Of a DNA stretch of 5,002 nt, positions 1 to 5,002 are shown in pieces. The stretch is from contig JAKDMK010000216.1 of assembly GCA_030452365.1 (NCBI GenBank), forward strand, positions 1-5,002, read 5' to 3'. The DNA is from Nitrococcus sp. GTDB taxonomy: Bacteria > Pseudomonadota > Gammaproteobacteria > Nitrococcales > Nitrococcaceae. The position numbers and the translations under genes were made by a program. Under the pieces are notes generated by a model. That model was not told the DNA's origin. It saw nothing but the letters and a program-made list of their open reading frames with translations, and searched no databases. How positions within the stretch are numbered: the first letter of the stretch is position 1; each line of letters opens with the position of its first letter.

Positions 1-376
1 GGTCGTGGGCGGCGGTGTAAGGCGAAAGCACCTCGATGACCCAGTCCGGGGCGCCGCGACAGCCCGCAAGGTCGAGTTTGGCGGGGTCGCAAACCACCGT
101 GATGTCCGGTTGCAAGACGGTGGTGATGACATCATCGGCCTCGTCCGCTTCCGGCAGGCGCACGTCGAAGGGTGCCACGTTGACCTCACAGGGCCCACCA
201 TCCAGGGCATCAGCAATCTGGCGCAACAGCTCTACCACCAGCCGCTGATGTACGCGCACTGGCGCCGGGGACATGGCATATGCCACCCCGTCAATTAACT
301 CATAGCGCACATCTTCCGGCCAGGTGCGGTATTGGCCGTAGTTGTGGCGCTGGAAATCACGCAGTGGCAAACCCAT
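1..376 (-). CDS. Uma2 family endonuclease-like protein (DUF820), 3' end cut by window edge
   Basis: Reading the complementary strand down from the ATG at 376-374 gives 125 open codons to the window edge, beginning MGLPLRDFQRHNYGQYRTWP. Family signatures are YELIDGVAYAMSPAPVRVHQ (residues 25-44), PDI with D91, and PDWVIEVLSPYT (residues 110-121) with E115. In Uma2/DUF820 proteins this Asp and Glu are two residues of a PD-(D/E)XK nuclease fold; the matching Lys and the C-terminal third (family about 185-190 aa) would lie beyond base 1. The start is supported by GAGG at 382-385, five bases upstream, and by the typical family N-terminus. Uma2 proteins are widespread, often multicopy and associated with mobile or accessory DNA; their biological role is poorly known. 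The usual SPST after EVL reads SPYT here, a minor change. The gene is transcribed away from the tRNA and shares no operon with anything visible. The family call is confident; activity is not shown. Confidence 0.88.
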   Translation of the reverse strand, partial: MGLPLRDFQRHNYGQYRTWPEDVRYELIDGVAYAMSPAPVRVHQRLVVELLRQIADALDGGPCEVNVAPFDVRLPEADEADDVITTVLQPDITVVCDPAKLDLAGCRGAPDWVIEVLSPYTAAHD

Positions 377-409
377 GACAACCTCGAATCGACGTCGTTA
401 CCGTCGATC

Positions 410-450
410 CTAGCATAGACCAGTTACACGACAGACCAATTATGGGCTAG
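410..450 (-). promoter_or_regulatory. Possible promoter and imperfect palindrome upstream of the Uma2 gene
   Basis: On the minus strand a TTGGTC box (439-434) and a TATGCT box (417-412) are separated by 16 bases, a plausible weak sigma70-type promoter about 35 bases before the Uma2 start codon. The -10 lies in the left arm of an imperfect inverted repeat, CTAGCATA (410-417) against TATGggCTAG (441-450). The motif AGACCA also occurs twice in the same direction, at 417-422 and 433-438. The symmetry could be an operator, but with one short sequence it could also be chance. Confidence 0.3.
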
Positions 451-491
451 TCCGGATGGAGCAGCCTGTCTCTCTTTAACCGCATATCACT

Positions 492-632
492 ATGACCATG
501 CCCGCTGTGCGGCTTGGTAGCGGAGACGGCATTCCTTTACTCCACTTCGAGAAGTATCGCCACCCTGCCTATGAAAGGCCCGCAGCGCGCTGGGGTTACA
601 AATCCGGCGATCTACAGAAAAAAAAGGATTAG
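492..632 (+). other. Unrecognised 46-codon open frame, doubtful gene
   Basis: An ATG at 492 (or 498) opens a 46-codon frame ending at TAG 630-632. Its C-terminal part, from FEKYRHPAYERPAARWGYK onward, has a protein-like composition and ends in a lysine run encoded by the A8 tract. I do not recognise it. No Shine-Dalgarno sequence precedes either ATG, and the last codons fall on the terminator of the opposite-strand tRNA gene. It may be a chance frame or the tail of a decayed gene. No other gene is visible between the Uma2 promoter region and the tRNA terminator. Confidence 0.12.
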
Positions 633-649
633 ACCGCCTTGGCTAACCC
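618..649 (-). terminator. Rho-independent terminator of the tRNA-Arg gene
   Basis: On the minus strand, just after the tRNA, GGGTTAG (649-643) pairs with CTAATCC (632-626): seven pairs including one G-U, closing a ten-base loop. It is followed directly by eight T residues (625-618). This is the standard intrinsic terminator form and starts about ten bases past the tRNA CCA end, so it should end the single-gene tRNA transcript. Confidence 0.8.
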
Positions 650-658
650 TTTATTTTG

Positions 659-735
659 TGGCGCGCCCGAGAGGAGTCGAACCCCTAACCTCCTGATCCG
701 TAGTCAGGTGCTCTATCCAATTGAGCTACGGGCGC
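659..735 (-). tRNA. tRNA-Arg (anticodon ACG)
   Basis: The complementary strand gives a full 77-base cloverleaf. The acceptor stem GCGCCCG (735-729) pairs with CGGGCGC (669-663), followed by discriminator G and an encoded CCA (661-659). The D arm carries the TAGCTCAATTGGATAGAGC form. The anticodon stem CCTGA/TCAGG closes the loop CTACGGA, so the anticodon is ACG (701-699); A34 is normally converted to inosine to read CGU, CGC and CGA. The T arm contains GGTTCGACTCC. It has its own promoter upstream and an intrinsic terminator downstream, so it is a monocistronic unit. The 3' end of tRNA genes is a common integration target, but no second copy of its 3' end is present in the window. Confidence 0.97.
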
Positions 736-752
736 CTCATTGAGCCGCGCGA

Positions 753-781
753 AGTATGGCGAGAATGGTACTGCGCGTCAA
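753..781 (-). promoter_or_regulatory. Sigma70-type promoter of tRNA-Arg
   Basis: On the minus strand, TTGACG (781-776) and CATACT (758-753) are 17 bases apart, matching five of six and four of six consensus bases. The -10 lies 17 bases before the tRNA 5' end at 735. The stretch between -10 and the tRNA is GC-rich (TCGCGCGG), like the discriminators of stringently controlled stable-RNA promoters; that control is inferred. Confidence 0.7.
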
Positions 782-1036
782 GAAGCCTTGTCCAATGGCA
801 AATGAGCCTGAGCACAGGGCGTGATTCCAACGTGCGATGAGGGTGAGCGGCGGTTAGTGCCCCCTACTTTCTGTAAATTGCCTCTTAGCTTAACGCAGCC
901 GGTGAAAACTGAATTCACCTCAAGGCTCTGGCGGGAGGGATGCAGCAGTTGTTTATGTGAGGAGATGGGTGTGGTGATTGATGCACGAAATTGACGCGCT
1001 GGTGACTTGAAGACGCCGAAAGGGAGGGATACGCTT
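782..1036. other. Intergenic stretch with no recognisable gene
   Basis: Between the tRNA promoter and the TA module I find no convincing coding frame: all frames are broken by stops at short intervals and none gives a familiar protein. It contains the hairpin listed at 901-919 and a nine-base direct repeat GGGAGGGAT at 933-941 and 1022-1030. The repeat is short enough to be chance. It may be a remnant of lost DNA, but nothing identifies the source. Confidence 0.5.
901..919. repeat. Short perfect inverted repeat (hairpin)
   Basis: GGTGAA (901-906) and TTCACC (914-919) form a perfect six-base stem around AACTGAA. AGCC (897-900) and GGCT (924-927) can extend it across a four-base bulge. There is no T tract on either side, so it is not a classical intrinsic terminator. 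It could be a protein site or chance. Confidence 0.3.
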
Positions 1037-1064
1037 TTGAGCGTACACTGGTTTCGTGTGTATT
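1037..1064 (+). promoter_or_regulatory. Possible promoter/operator of the vapB-like antitoxin
   Basis: TTGAGC (1037-1042) and TGTATT (1059-1064) are 16 bases apart, about 20 bases before the ATG at 1084. Between and across them lies an inverted repeat TACAC (1044-1048) / GTGTA (1058-1062). VapB-type antitoxins bind such palindromes at their own promoter, so autorepression is plausible. The elements are weak matches and the assignment is inferred from position. Confidence 0.3.
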
Positions 1065-1083
1065 GGGTTTAGATGCGCGTGCT

Positions 1084-1308
1084 ATGAAGAACATTACCCT
1101 GAGTGCGGATAAAAAGCTGATTGAGGCGGCCCGTGAGCACGCGCGAGCCGAGCATACGACGTTGAACGCCGAGTTCCGCCGCTGGCTGGAGAGCTATTCG
1201 ATGCGTGAAGATAAAGCGCGCGCTTACGAGTCGCTGATGCAGGATCTACGGCAGCGAATCAGCACCGGCGGCCGAGAGTTCAGCCGGGATGAGATGAATA
1301 AGCGTTGA
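1084..1308 (+). CDS. vapB: VapB-like ribbon-helix-helix antitoxin, intact orphan
   Basis: This is a 74-residue protein. Residues 1-38, starting MKNITLSADKKLIEAAREHA and continuing to the TTLNAEFRRWLESY segment, have the strand-helix-helix layout of ribbon-helix-helix antitoxins. The tail (residues 40-74, ending GGREFSRDEMNKR) matches the usual toxin-neutralising extension of VapB relatives. In the family the N-terminus dimerises and binds the operator, and the tail blocks the active site of a PIN ribonuclease. The ATG at 1084 is preferred because family members begin MKNITLS; a TTG at 1063 would add seven untypical residues. No strong Shine-Dalgarno sequence is seen. The stop (1306-1308) overlaps the TTG start of the broken PIN gene in TTGA, the usual coupled TA arrangement. 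The reading frame is intact although its toxin is not, so it now acts alone or serves other promoters. Confidence 0.82.
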   Translation: MKNITLSADKKLIEAAREHARAEHTTLNAEFRRWLESYSMREDKARAYESLMQDLRQRISTGGREFSRDEMNKR

Positions 1309-1326
1309 GGCGTTTTTTGCCTCCAA
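1305..1326 (+). promoter_or_regulatory. Hairpin and T6 tract at the antitoxin/toxin junction
   Basis: GAGGC (1307-1311) and GCCTC (1319-1323) pair perfectly around GTTTTTT; adding TT and AA with one bulged C lengthens the stem. It covers the antitoxin stop, the TTG toxin start and the T6 tract (1313-1318). The structure could limit toxin translation or promote slippage at the T run; both ideas are inferred. Confidence 0.3.
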
Positions 1327-1549
1327 TATCCTCATCTACACGTTTGACGACATCGCGCTGCAAGAGCAGCAGATTGCGCAAGAATTGGTGAAAAGGGCAC
1401 TACGAGACGGCTCGGGTGGCATCAGCTACCAAGTGGTTCAGGAAGTCTTGAACGTTTTGACCCGCAAGCTAGCGCTACAACGACACGGCTACAATACGAC
1501 GATCAGTCTGTTCAACAGATGTTCGGCGTACGGCGTAATTACGAGGGCG
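1305..1549 (+). pseudogene. vapC: Degenerate VapC-like PIN-domain toxin (frameshifted, truncated)
   Basis: The frame running from 1304 reads FFASNILIYTFDD, then ISYQVVQEVLNVLTRKL, the hallmark N-terminal half of VapC/PIN ribonucleases (first strand, then the helix with the second acidic residue). Three defects are visible. The expected start, TTG at 1305 overlapping the antitoxin stop, is in another frame: one extra T in the T6 tract at 1313-1318, or a -1 slip, would give MRRFFASNIL. The nearly invariant first Asp (FFDSN or FFDTN) is Ala, codon GCC at 1319-1321. The homology ends after LTRKL (about 1470), so the C-terminal acidic residues are missing. The frame then continues without a stop into the nucleotidyltransferase gene, so automatic annotation may report a 153-residue fused protein from 1385. 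An active nuclease is very unlikely. The boundary of the remnant on the right is approximate. Confidence 0.75.
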
Positions 1550-1555
1550 ATGGTC

Positions 1556-1846
1556 ATGCTGCTTGAAAAACTGCACGCGCAAAGAGAGGCGATCTACGCT
1601 GCGTGCCGTCGATACGGTGCACGACGCATTCGCGTGTTTGGCTCGGTGGCGCGCGGCGAGGAGGAGCCGGACAGTGACATCGACTTTCTGGTCGATTTTC
1701 CGCCCGGCTATGATCTGTTTACCCAACGTCTGCCACTCGCCGAGCGGCTGGCCGAGATCACCGGGCGGCGCCTGGATGTCATCCCCGAGCATGAGCTCAA
1801 CCGCCACATCCGCGCAGCCGTGCTGAAGGAAGCGGTGGACCTATGA
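1556..1846 (+). CDS. mntA: MntA-type nucleotidyltransferase antitoxin (minimal NTase), intact
   Basis: This is a 96-residue minimal nucleotidyltransferase. It starts MLLEKLHAQREAIYAACRRY and carries the pol-beta-like signature GSVARGEEEPDSDIDFLVDF at residues 29-48, with G29-S30, metal-binding D41 and D43, and a third Asp, D74, in RRLDVIPE. The end, ELNRHIRAAVLKEAVDL, is typical. In HEPN-MNT modules MntA neutralises the HepT ribonuclease by transferring AMP to a Tyr near its active site. The start at ATG 1556 is chosen because GAGGG (1543-1547) lies eight bases upstream and the length fits the family; ATG 1550 is the alternative. The frame is open farther upstream only because it runs into the PIN remnant. 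Its stop overlaps the HepT start in ATGA, showing translational coupling. All catalytic residues are present although the partner toxin is destroyed. Confidence 0.88.
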   Translation: MLLEKLHAQREAIYAACRRYGARRIRVFGSVARGEEEPDSDIDFLVDFPPGYDLFTQRLPLAERLAEITGRRLDVIPEHELNRHIRAAVLKEAVDL

Positions 1847-1938
1847 GCAAGACGTGGCACGCGTAAGCCCGGCACATCCTGGATACCGTCGAGAAAATCC
1901 AGCGCATTCAGCAATTTCTGGAGCCGTTGACCTCCTGA
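1843..1938 (+). pseudogene. hepT: HepT/HEPN toxin remnant (early stop, truncated)
   Basis: ATG at 1843 overlaps the mntA stop in ATGA and reads MSKTWHA, then TAA (1864-1866), then ARHILDTVEKIQRIQQFLEP before a TGA at 1936-1938. Ignoring the TAA, this is the N-terminal helix of a HEPN (DUF86/HepT) ribonuclease; the eighth residue is typically aromatic, so TAA probably arose from TAC or TAT by one substitution. Homology stops after about 25 residues. The rest of the roughly 110-130 residue protein, including the catalytic RX4-6H motif, is absent. Gene order mntA then hepT with overlapping ATGA is a usual HEPN-MNT layout. The product cannot be an active toxin. The identification rests on a short segment plus context, but both agree. 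Confidence 0.72.
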
Positions 1939-2200
1939 TTTTCGTGAAGATCACCCACGGATATTCGCTGTCGTCCTACCACCGCGATGTGGACATTTCG
2001 AAGGAGTACCCCTGACCCGCGAGGACCAGACACCGTGCCGAGCTGGGGCACACTATTGCTTGGCCAGATTCCCTGGATATGACCCATTGCACGTAGGCGA
2101 AGGGACCGCAATGCTATGGTTCGGAAAAAACACGGGTGCGTAATGCCAAAAATGGAATAGCGAATGCCCCGTGCTTAGACGTTGAGGGGAAATCACCGGG
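1939..2200. other. Unassigned gap between the TA debris and the restriction gene
   Basis: No recognisable gene is seen. One frame (about 1929-2013) reads DLLIFVKITHGYSLSSYHRD and on to a TGA at 2011-2013, and another stays open from about 1935 to 2143; both lack a proper start and ribosome site and I recognise neither. They may be fragments of deleted genes. A very weak promoter-like pair TTGCTT (2056-2061) and TATGAC (2078-2083), 16 bases apart, could serve the downstream gene. The segment ends with GAGGGG (2184-2189), the likely ribosome site for the gene at 2201. Confidence 0.4.
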
Positions 2201-5002
2201 ATGAACAAGCGATTCTTCGAACAACCCATCCTCAACTCGCCTTATGCCTACCCGGGCCGGCACTGGGAGCTCGACCCCAGCGGCCAGCCCACCCAGCGGA
2301 TCATCGAAAGCCGTCGCCGCGCAGAGTTCATCACGCCGATTCCAAAACCGAGAAAGCGCAAGGGCGTCTCTGAACAGGCCGCGTTGCTGTTCGACGAAGG
2401 CAAAGGTCTGTCGAGCGAGGCGCAGCAATACGACCATACGGCAGTTATCAATGGCGTTCGCCAGCAGGTGGACCGCTGGCGTCGTTTACCGCATCCAAAC
2501 CAGTGGCAGGTCTCACCGGAGACGGCCCGATTGCTGCAGCATTGGCGACATCACCGCTTCAGCGATATCCGGCCGTTCTTCTGTCAGATTGAGGCGGTGG
2601 AAACCGCCATCTGGCTGACCGAGGTGGCACCACAGCTAGGCAAGGCTGCGCAGAACATCATTGATCATCTGGTCAACGCCAACAACGATGCCAATCCGGA
2701 ACTAATGCGCCTGGCGCTGAAGCTCGCCACCGGCGCCGGCAAAACCACCGTCATGGCCATGTTAATCGCCTGGCAAACCGTCAATGCGGTGCGCCACCCG
2801 AACAGCAAGCGTTTTACCCGCGGCTTCCTGACCGTCGCGCCGGGTATTACTATCCGCGACCGTCTGCGCGTGCTGCAGCCCAACGACCCCGATAGCTACT
2901 ACCAGAGCCGCGAACTGGTGCCCAGCGACATGATCGGCGACCTGGAGCGCGCCAAGATCGTCATAACCAATTATCACGCCTTCAAGCTGCGCGAGCGTAT
3001 GGAGCTGTCCAAGGGCGGTCGCCGCTTGTTGCAGGGCAGGGGCGGTGCGGATCTGGACACTCTGGAAACCGAAGGCCAAATGATCCAGCGCGTCATGCCC
3101 GACCTGATGGGCATGAAGAACATCCTGGTCATCAACGACGAGGCGCATCACTGCTATCGTGCAAAGCCCGATGCCAACGATGTCGATGAGTTGGAAGGTG
3201 ATGACAAGGAGGAGGCAAAGAACAACAACGAGGCCGCTCGTGTGTGGATTTCCGGCCTGGAAGCAGTCAAACGCCAGCTCGGCGTTCCACGTGTCGTCGA
3301 CCTGTCAGCCACCCCGTTCTTCCTCAGCGGCTCGGGCTACGCCGAGGGCACGCTGTTCCCGTGGACCATGAGCGATTTCTCGCTGATGGATGCCATAGAG
3401 TGCGGCATCGTCAAGCTGCCGCGCGTGCCGGTGGCCGACAACATCCCCGGCGGCGACATGCCCAAGTTCCGTGAGCTGTGGAAGCACATCGGCAAGAAGA
3501 TGCCGAAGAAAGGCCGTGGCAAGGCCAAGACGCTGGACCCACTCAGCCTGCCGGTCGAGCTTCAGACTGCGCTGGAAGTCCTCTACGGTCACTACGCGCA
3601 GACCTTCGAGCTGTGGAAGGACGCCAAGATCCACGTGCCGCCGTGCTTCATCGTCGTCTGCCAAAACACGGCCATATCCAAGCTGGTCTACGACTACATT
3701 TCAGGCTTTCATCGCGACAACAACGATGGCACCAGCACGCTGGTGAATGGCCGCTTCGAACTGTTCCGCAACTTCGACGAACACGACAACCCCCTACCGC
3801 GCCCGTGCACCCTGCTGATCGACAGCGAACAACTGGAATCGGGCGACGCACTGGACAAGGGCTTTCGTGGCATGGCCGCCGACGAGATTGACCGCTTTCG
3901 CCGTGAGATCATCGAGCGCAGCAACGACCCTCGCGCTGCCGATAACATTTCCGACCAGGATTTGCTGCGCGAGGTGATGAACACCGTCGGCAAGCAGGAT
4001 CGACTTGGCGAATCCATCCGCTGCGTGGTCTCGGTCTCCATGCTCACCGAAGGCTGGGACGCCAGCACCGTTACCCACGTGCTCGGCGTGCGCGCCTTCG
4101 GCACCCAGTTGCTGTGCGAGCAGGTCATCGGCCGTGCCTTGCGCCGCCAATCCTACGAACTCAACCAGGAAGGCCTGTTCGACGTCGAATACGCCGATGT
4201 GCTCGGTATTCCGTTCGACTTCACCGCCAAACCCGTGGTCGCACCGCCACAGCTCCCGCGCGAAACCGTGCAGGTCAAGGCCGTGCATCCGGAGCGCGAC
4301 GCGCTGGAAATCCGTTTTCCTCGCGTACTCGGTTATCGCGTGGAATTGCCCGAAGATCGCCTCAGCGCCCAGTTCGACGACGACTCGGTGCTGACGCTCA
4401 CGCCCGATCTGGTCGGGCCATCCATCACCCGAACGGAAGGCATCATCGGCGAGGGCGTGGACCTCAGCCTGAAGCATCTGGGTGATATGCGCCCATCGAC
4501 TCTGTTGTTCCATCTCACTCAGCGCCTGCTCTACACGAAGTGGCGCGATCCGAATCAGGAAGCCCGACTGAATCTCTTTGGCCAGCTCAAGCGCATCACC
4601 AAGCAGTGGCTGGCTACCTGCCTAGAGTGCAAGGGCGGCACCTATCCGGCGCAACTGATGTATCAGGAACTGGCCGACATGGCCTGCAATCGCATTACCG
4701 CCGGCATCACCCGCGCTGAAATGGGCCGGCGCCCGATCAAGGCCATGCTCGACCCCTACAACTGCATCGGCTCCACACGCCACGTCAACTTCACAACTTC
4801 ACGTACGGAACGCTGGGCAACCGACGCACGCCGCTGCCACATCAACTGGGCCGTCCTCGACAGCGACTGGGAAGGCGAGTTCTGCCGCGTAGCCGAAGCG
4901 CACCCGCGCGTCAAAGCCTACGTCGAGAACCACAATCTCGGTTTGGAAGTGCCGTACCGCTTCGGATCGCAAAGCCGCATCTACCGACCCGACTACATCG
5001 TG
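2201..5002 (+). CDS. Type III restriction enzyme Res-like helicase-nuclease, 3' end cut by window edge
   Basis: There are 934 open codons with no stop before the edge. The N-terminus MNKRFFEQPILNSPYAYPGR fixes the ATG at 2201, preceded by GAGGGG 11 bases away, slightly long spacing. Superfamily 2 helicase motifs appear in order: Walker A ATGAGKTT (176-183, K181), DEAH (313-316) in ILVINDEAHH, motif III SAT (369-371), motif V TEGWD (616-620), and motif VI QVIGRALRR (641-649). An acidic, Asn-rich insert follows DEAH. The last residues, RPDYIV with P930-D931, look like the start of the PD-(D/E)XK nuclease site; E-x-K would lie just past the edge. Proteins of this kind are about 950-1000 aa, so little is missing. 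From memory it matches what NCBI calls the BPTD_3080 family of restriction endonucleases. Res subunits translocate on DNA using ATP and cut unmodified DNA, usually with a Mod methyltransferase; none is visible to the left. A solitary defence helicase-nuclease is the alternative. Confidence 0.9.
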   Translation, partial: MNKRFFEQPILNSPYAYPGRHWELDPSGQPTQRIIESRRRAEFITPIPKPRKRKGVSEQAALLFDEGKGLSSEAQQYDHTAVINGVRQQVDRWRRLPHPNQWQVSPETARLLQHWRHHRFSDIRPFFCQIEAVETAIWLTEVAPQLGKAAQNIIDHLVNANNDANPELMRLALKLATGAGKTTVMAMLIAWQTVNAVRHPNSKRFTRGFLTVAPGITIRDRLRVLQPNDPDSYYQSRELVPSDMIGDLERAKIVITNYHAFKLRERMELSKGGRRLLQGRGGADLDTLETEGQMIQRVMPDLMGMKNILVINDEAHHCYRAKPDANDVDELEGDDKEEAKNNNEAARVWISGLEAVKRQLGVPRVVDLSATPFFLSGSGYAEGTLFPWTMSDFSLMDAIECGIVKLPRVPVADNIPGGDMPKFRELWKHIGKKMPKKGRGKAKTLDPLSLPVELQTALEVLYGHYAQTFELWKDAKIHVPPCFIVVCQNTAISKLVYDYISGFHRDNNDGTSTLVNGRFELFRNFDEHDNPLPRPCTLLIDSEQLESGDALDKGFRGMAADEIDRFRREIIERSNDPRAADNISDQDLLREVMNTVGKQDRLGESIRCVVSVSMLTEGWDASTVTHVLGVRAFGTQLLCEQVIGRALRRQSYELNQEGLFDVEYADVLGIPFDFTAKPVVAPPQLPRETVQVKAVHPERDALEIRFPRVLGYRVELPEDRLSAQFDDDSVLTLTPDLVGPSITRTEGIIGEGVDLSLKHLGDMRPSTLLFHLTQRLLYTKWRDPNQEARLNLFGQLKRITKQWLATCLECKGGTYPAQLMYQELADMACNRITAGITRAEMGRRPIKAMLDPYNCIGSTRHVNFTTSRTERWATDARRCHINWAVLDSDWEGEFCRVAEAHPRVKAYVENHNLGLEVPYRFGSQSRIYRPDYIV

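Noticed and set aside
5..298. 97-codon plus-strand frame
   Set aside because: It is antisense to the Uma2 gene, which has family motifs, a ribosome site and a promoter on the minus strand.
514..696. 60-codon plus-strand frame ending ARPRGVEPLTS
   Set aside because: Its C-terminus is the complement of the tRNA-Arg gene, a well-known source of spurious predicted proteins.
659..735. tRNA-Arg as an attachment site of an integrated element
   Set aside because: No second copy of the tRNA 3' end and no integrase are present in the window, so integration here cannot be supported.
933..1030. Direct repeat GGGAGGGAT as part of a repeat array or CRISPR
   Set aside because: Only two nine-base copies occur, 89 bases apart, with no regular spacing or further units.
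1475..1807. 110-codon minus-strand frame
   Set aside because: It is antisense to the MntA gene, whose nucleotidyltransferase motifs are unambiguous on the plus strand.
1385..1846. Genuine PIN-nucleotidyltransferase fusion protein
   Set aside because: A ribosome site and ATG in the right place give a normal-length MntA, and the PIN part lacks a usable start, the catalytic Asp and its C-terminal half; read-through of a remnant is the simpler reading.
2762..3151. 129-codon minus-strand frame, with others such as 3305-3664
   Set aside because: These are shadows of the same plus-strand gene, covering its ATPase core, and show no recognisable domain or ribosome site.
3794..4513. 239-codon open frame on the minus strand
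   Set aside because: It lies entirely antisense to the helicase-nuclease gene, whose motifs III to VI are encoded on the plus strand here. GC-rich codon use in the real gene keeps the opposite frame open; no family signature is seen.

Overview
The window looks like chromosomal DNA of a GC-rich gammaproteobacterium. The tRNA-Arg(ACG) has an encoded CCA and a CTACGGA anticodon loop of the kind I associate with pseudomonad-like gammaproteobacteria, and the protein families fit that group. This placement is an inference; no marker gene settles it. The content is that of an accessory or defence region: toxin-antitoxin (TA) remnants next to a restriction-type helicase-nuclease, close to a tRNA gene.

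Layout. Bases 1-376 (minus strand) hold the N-terminal 125 codons of a Uma2-family PD-(D/E)XK protein that runs off the left edge. Its likely promoter lies at about 410-450. Next comes a self-contained tRNA-Arg unit on the minus strand: promoter 753-781, tRNA 659-735, and an intrinsic terminator 618-649. About 300 bases with no recognisable gene follow. The plus strand then carries two TA modules head to tail, each with an intact antitoxin and a broken toxin. The first is a VapB-like antitoxin (1084-1308) followed by a PIN/VapC remnant (from about 1305) that is frameshifted at a T6 tract, lacks the first catalytic Asp and has lost its C-terminal half. The second is a complete MNT-type nucleotidyltransferase antitoxin (MntA, 1556-1846) overlapping by ATGA a HepT/HEPN toxin remnant (1843-1938), which has an early TAA and is cut off after about 30 codons. 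About 260 bases of unassigned sequence follow.

From 2201 to the right edge there is one uninterrupted reading frame of 934 codons. It is a type III restriction enzyme Res-like protein: a superfamily 2 helicase with Walker A, DEAH, SAT, TEGWD and QVIGRALRR motifs, then a C-terminal region ending at the first residues (PD) of a probable PD-(D/E)XK nuclease site. No methyltransferase partner is visible on the left, where one might sit.

How the parts work together. The helicase-nuclease is probably the working defence gene, with a partner to be sought to the right. The two TA modules look like decayed cargo in which both toxins were lost and both antitoxins kept. I see no clear evidence of a wholly new system. 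The serial loss of toxins with retained antitoxins, and a Res gene without a visible Mod, are the points most worth following.
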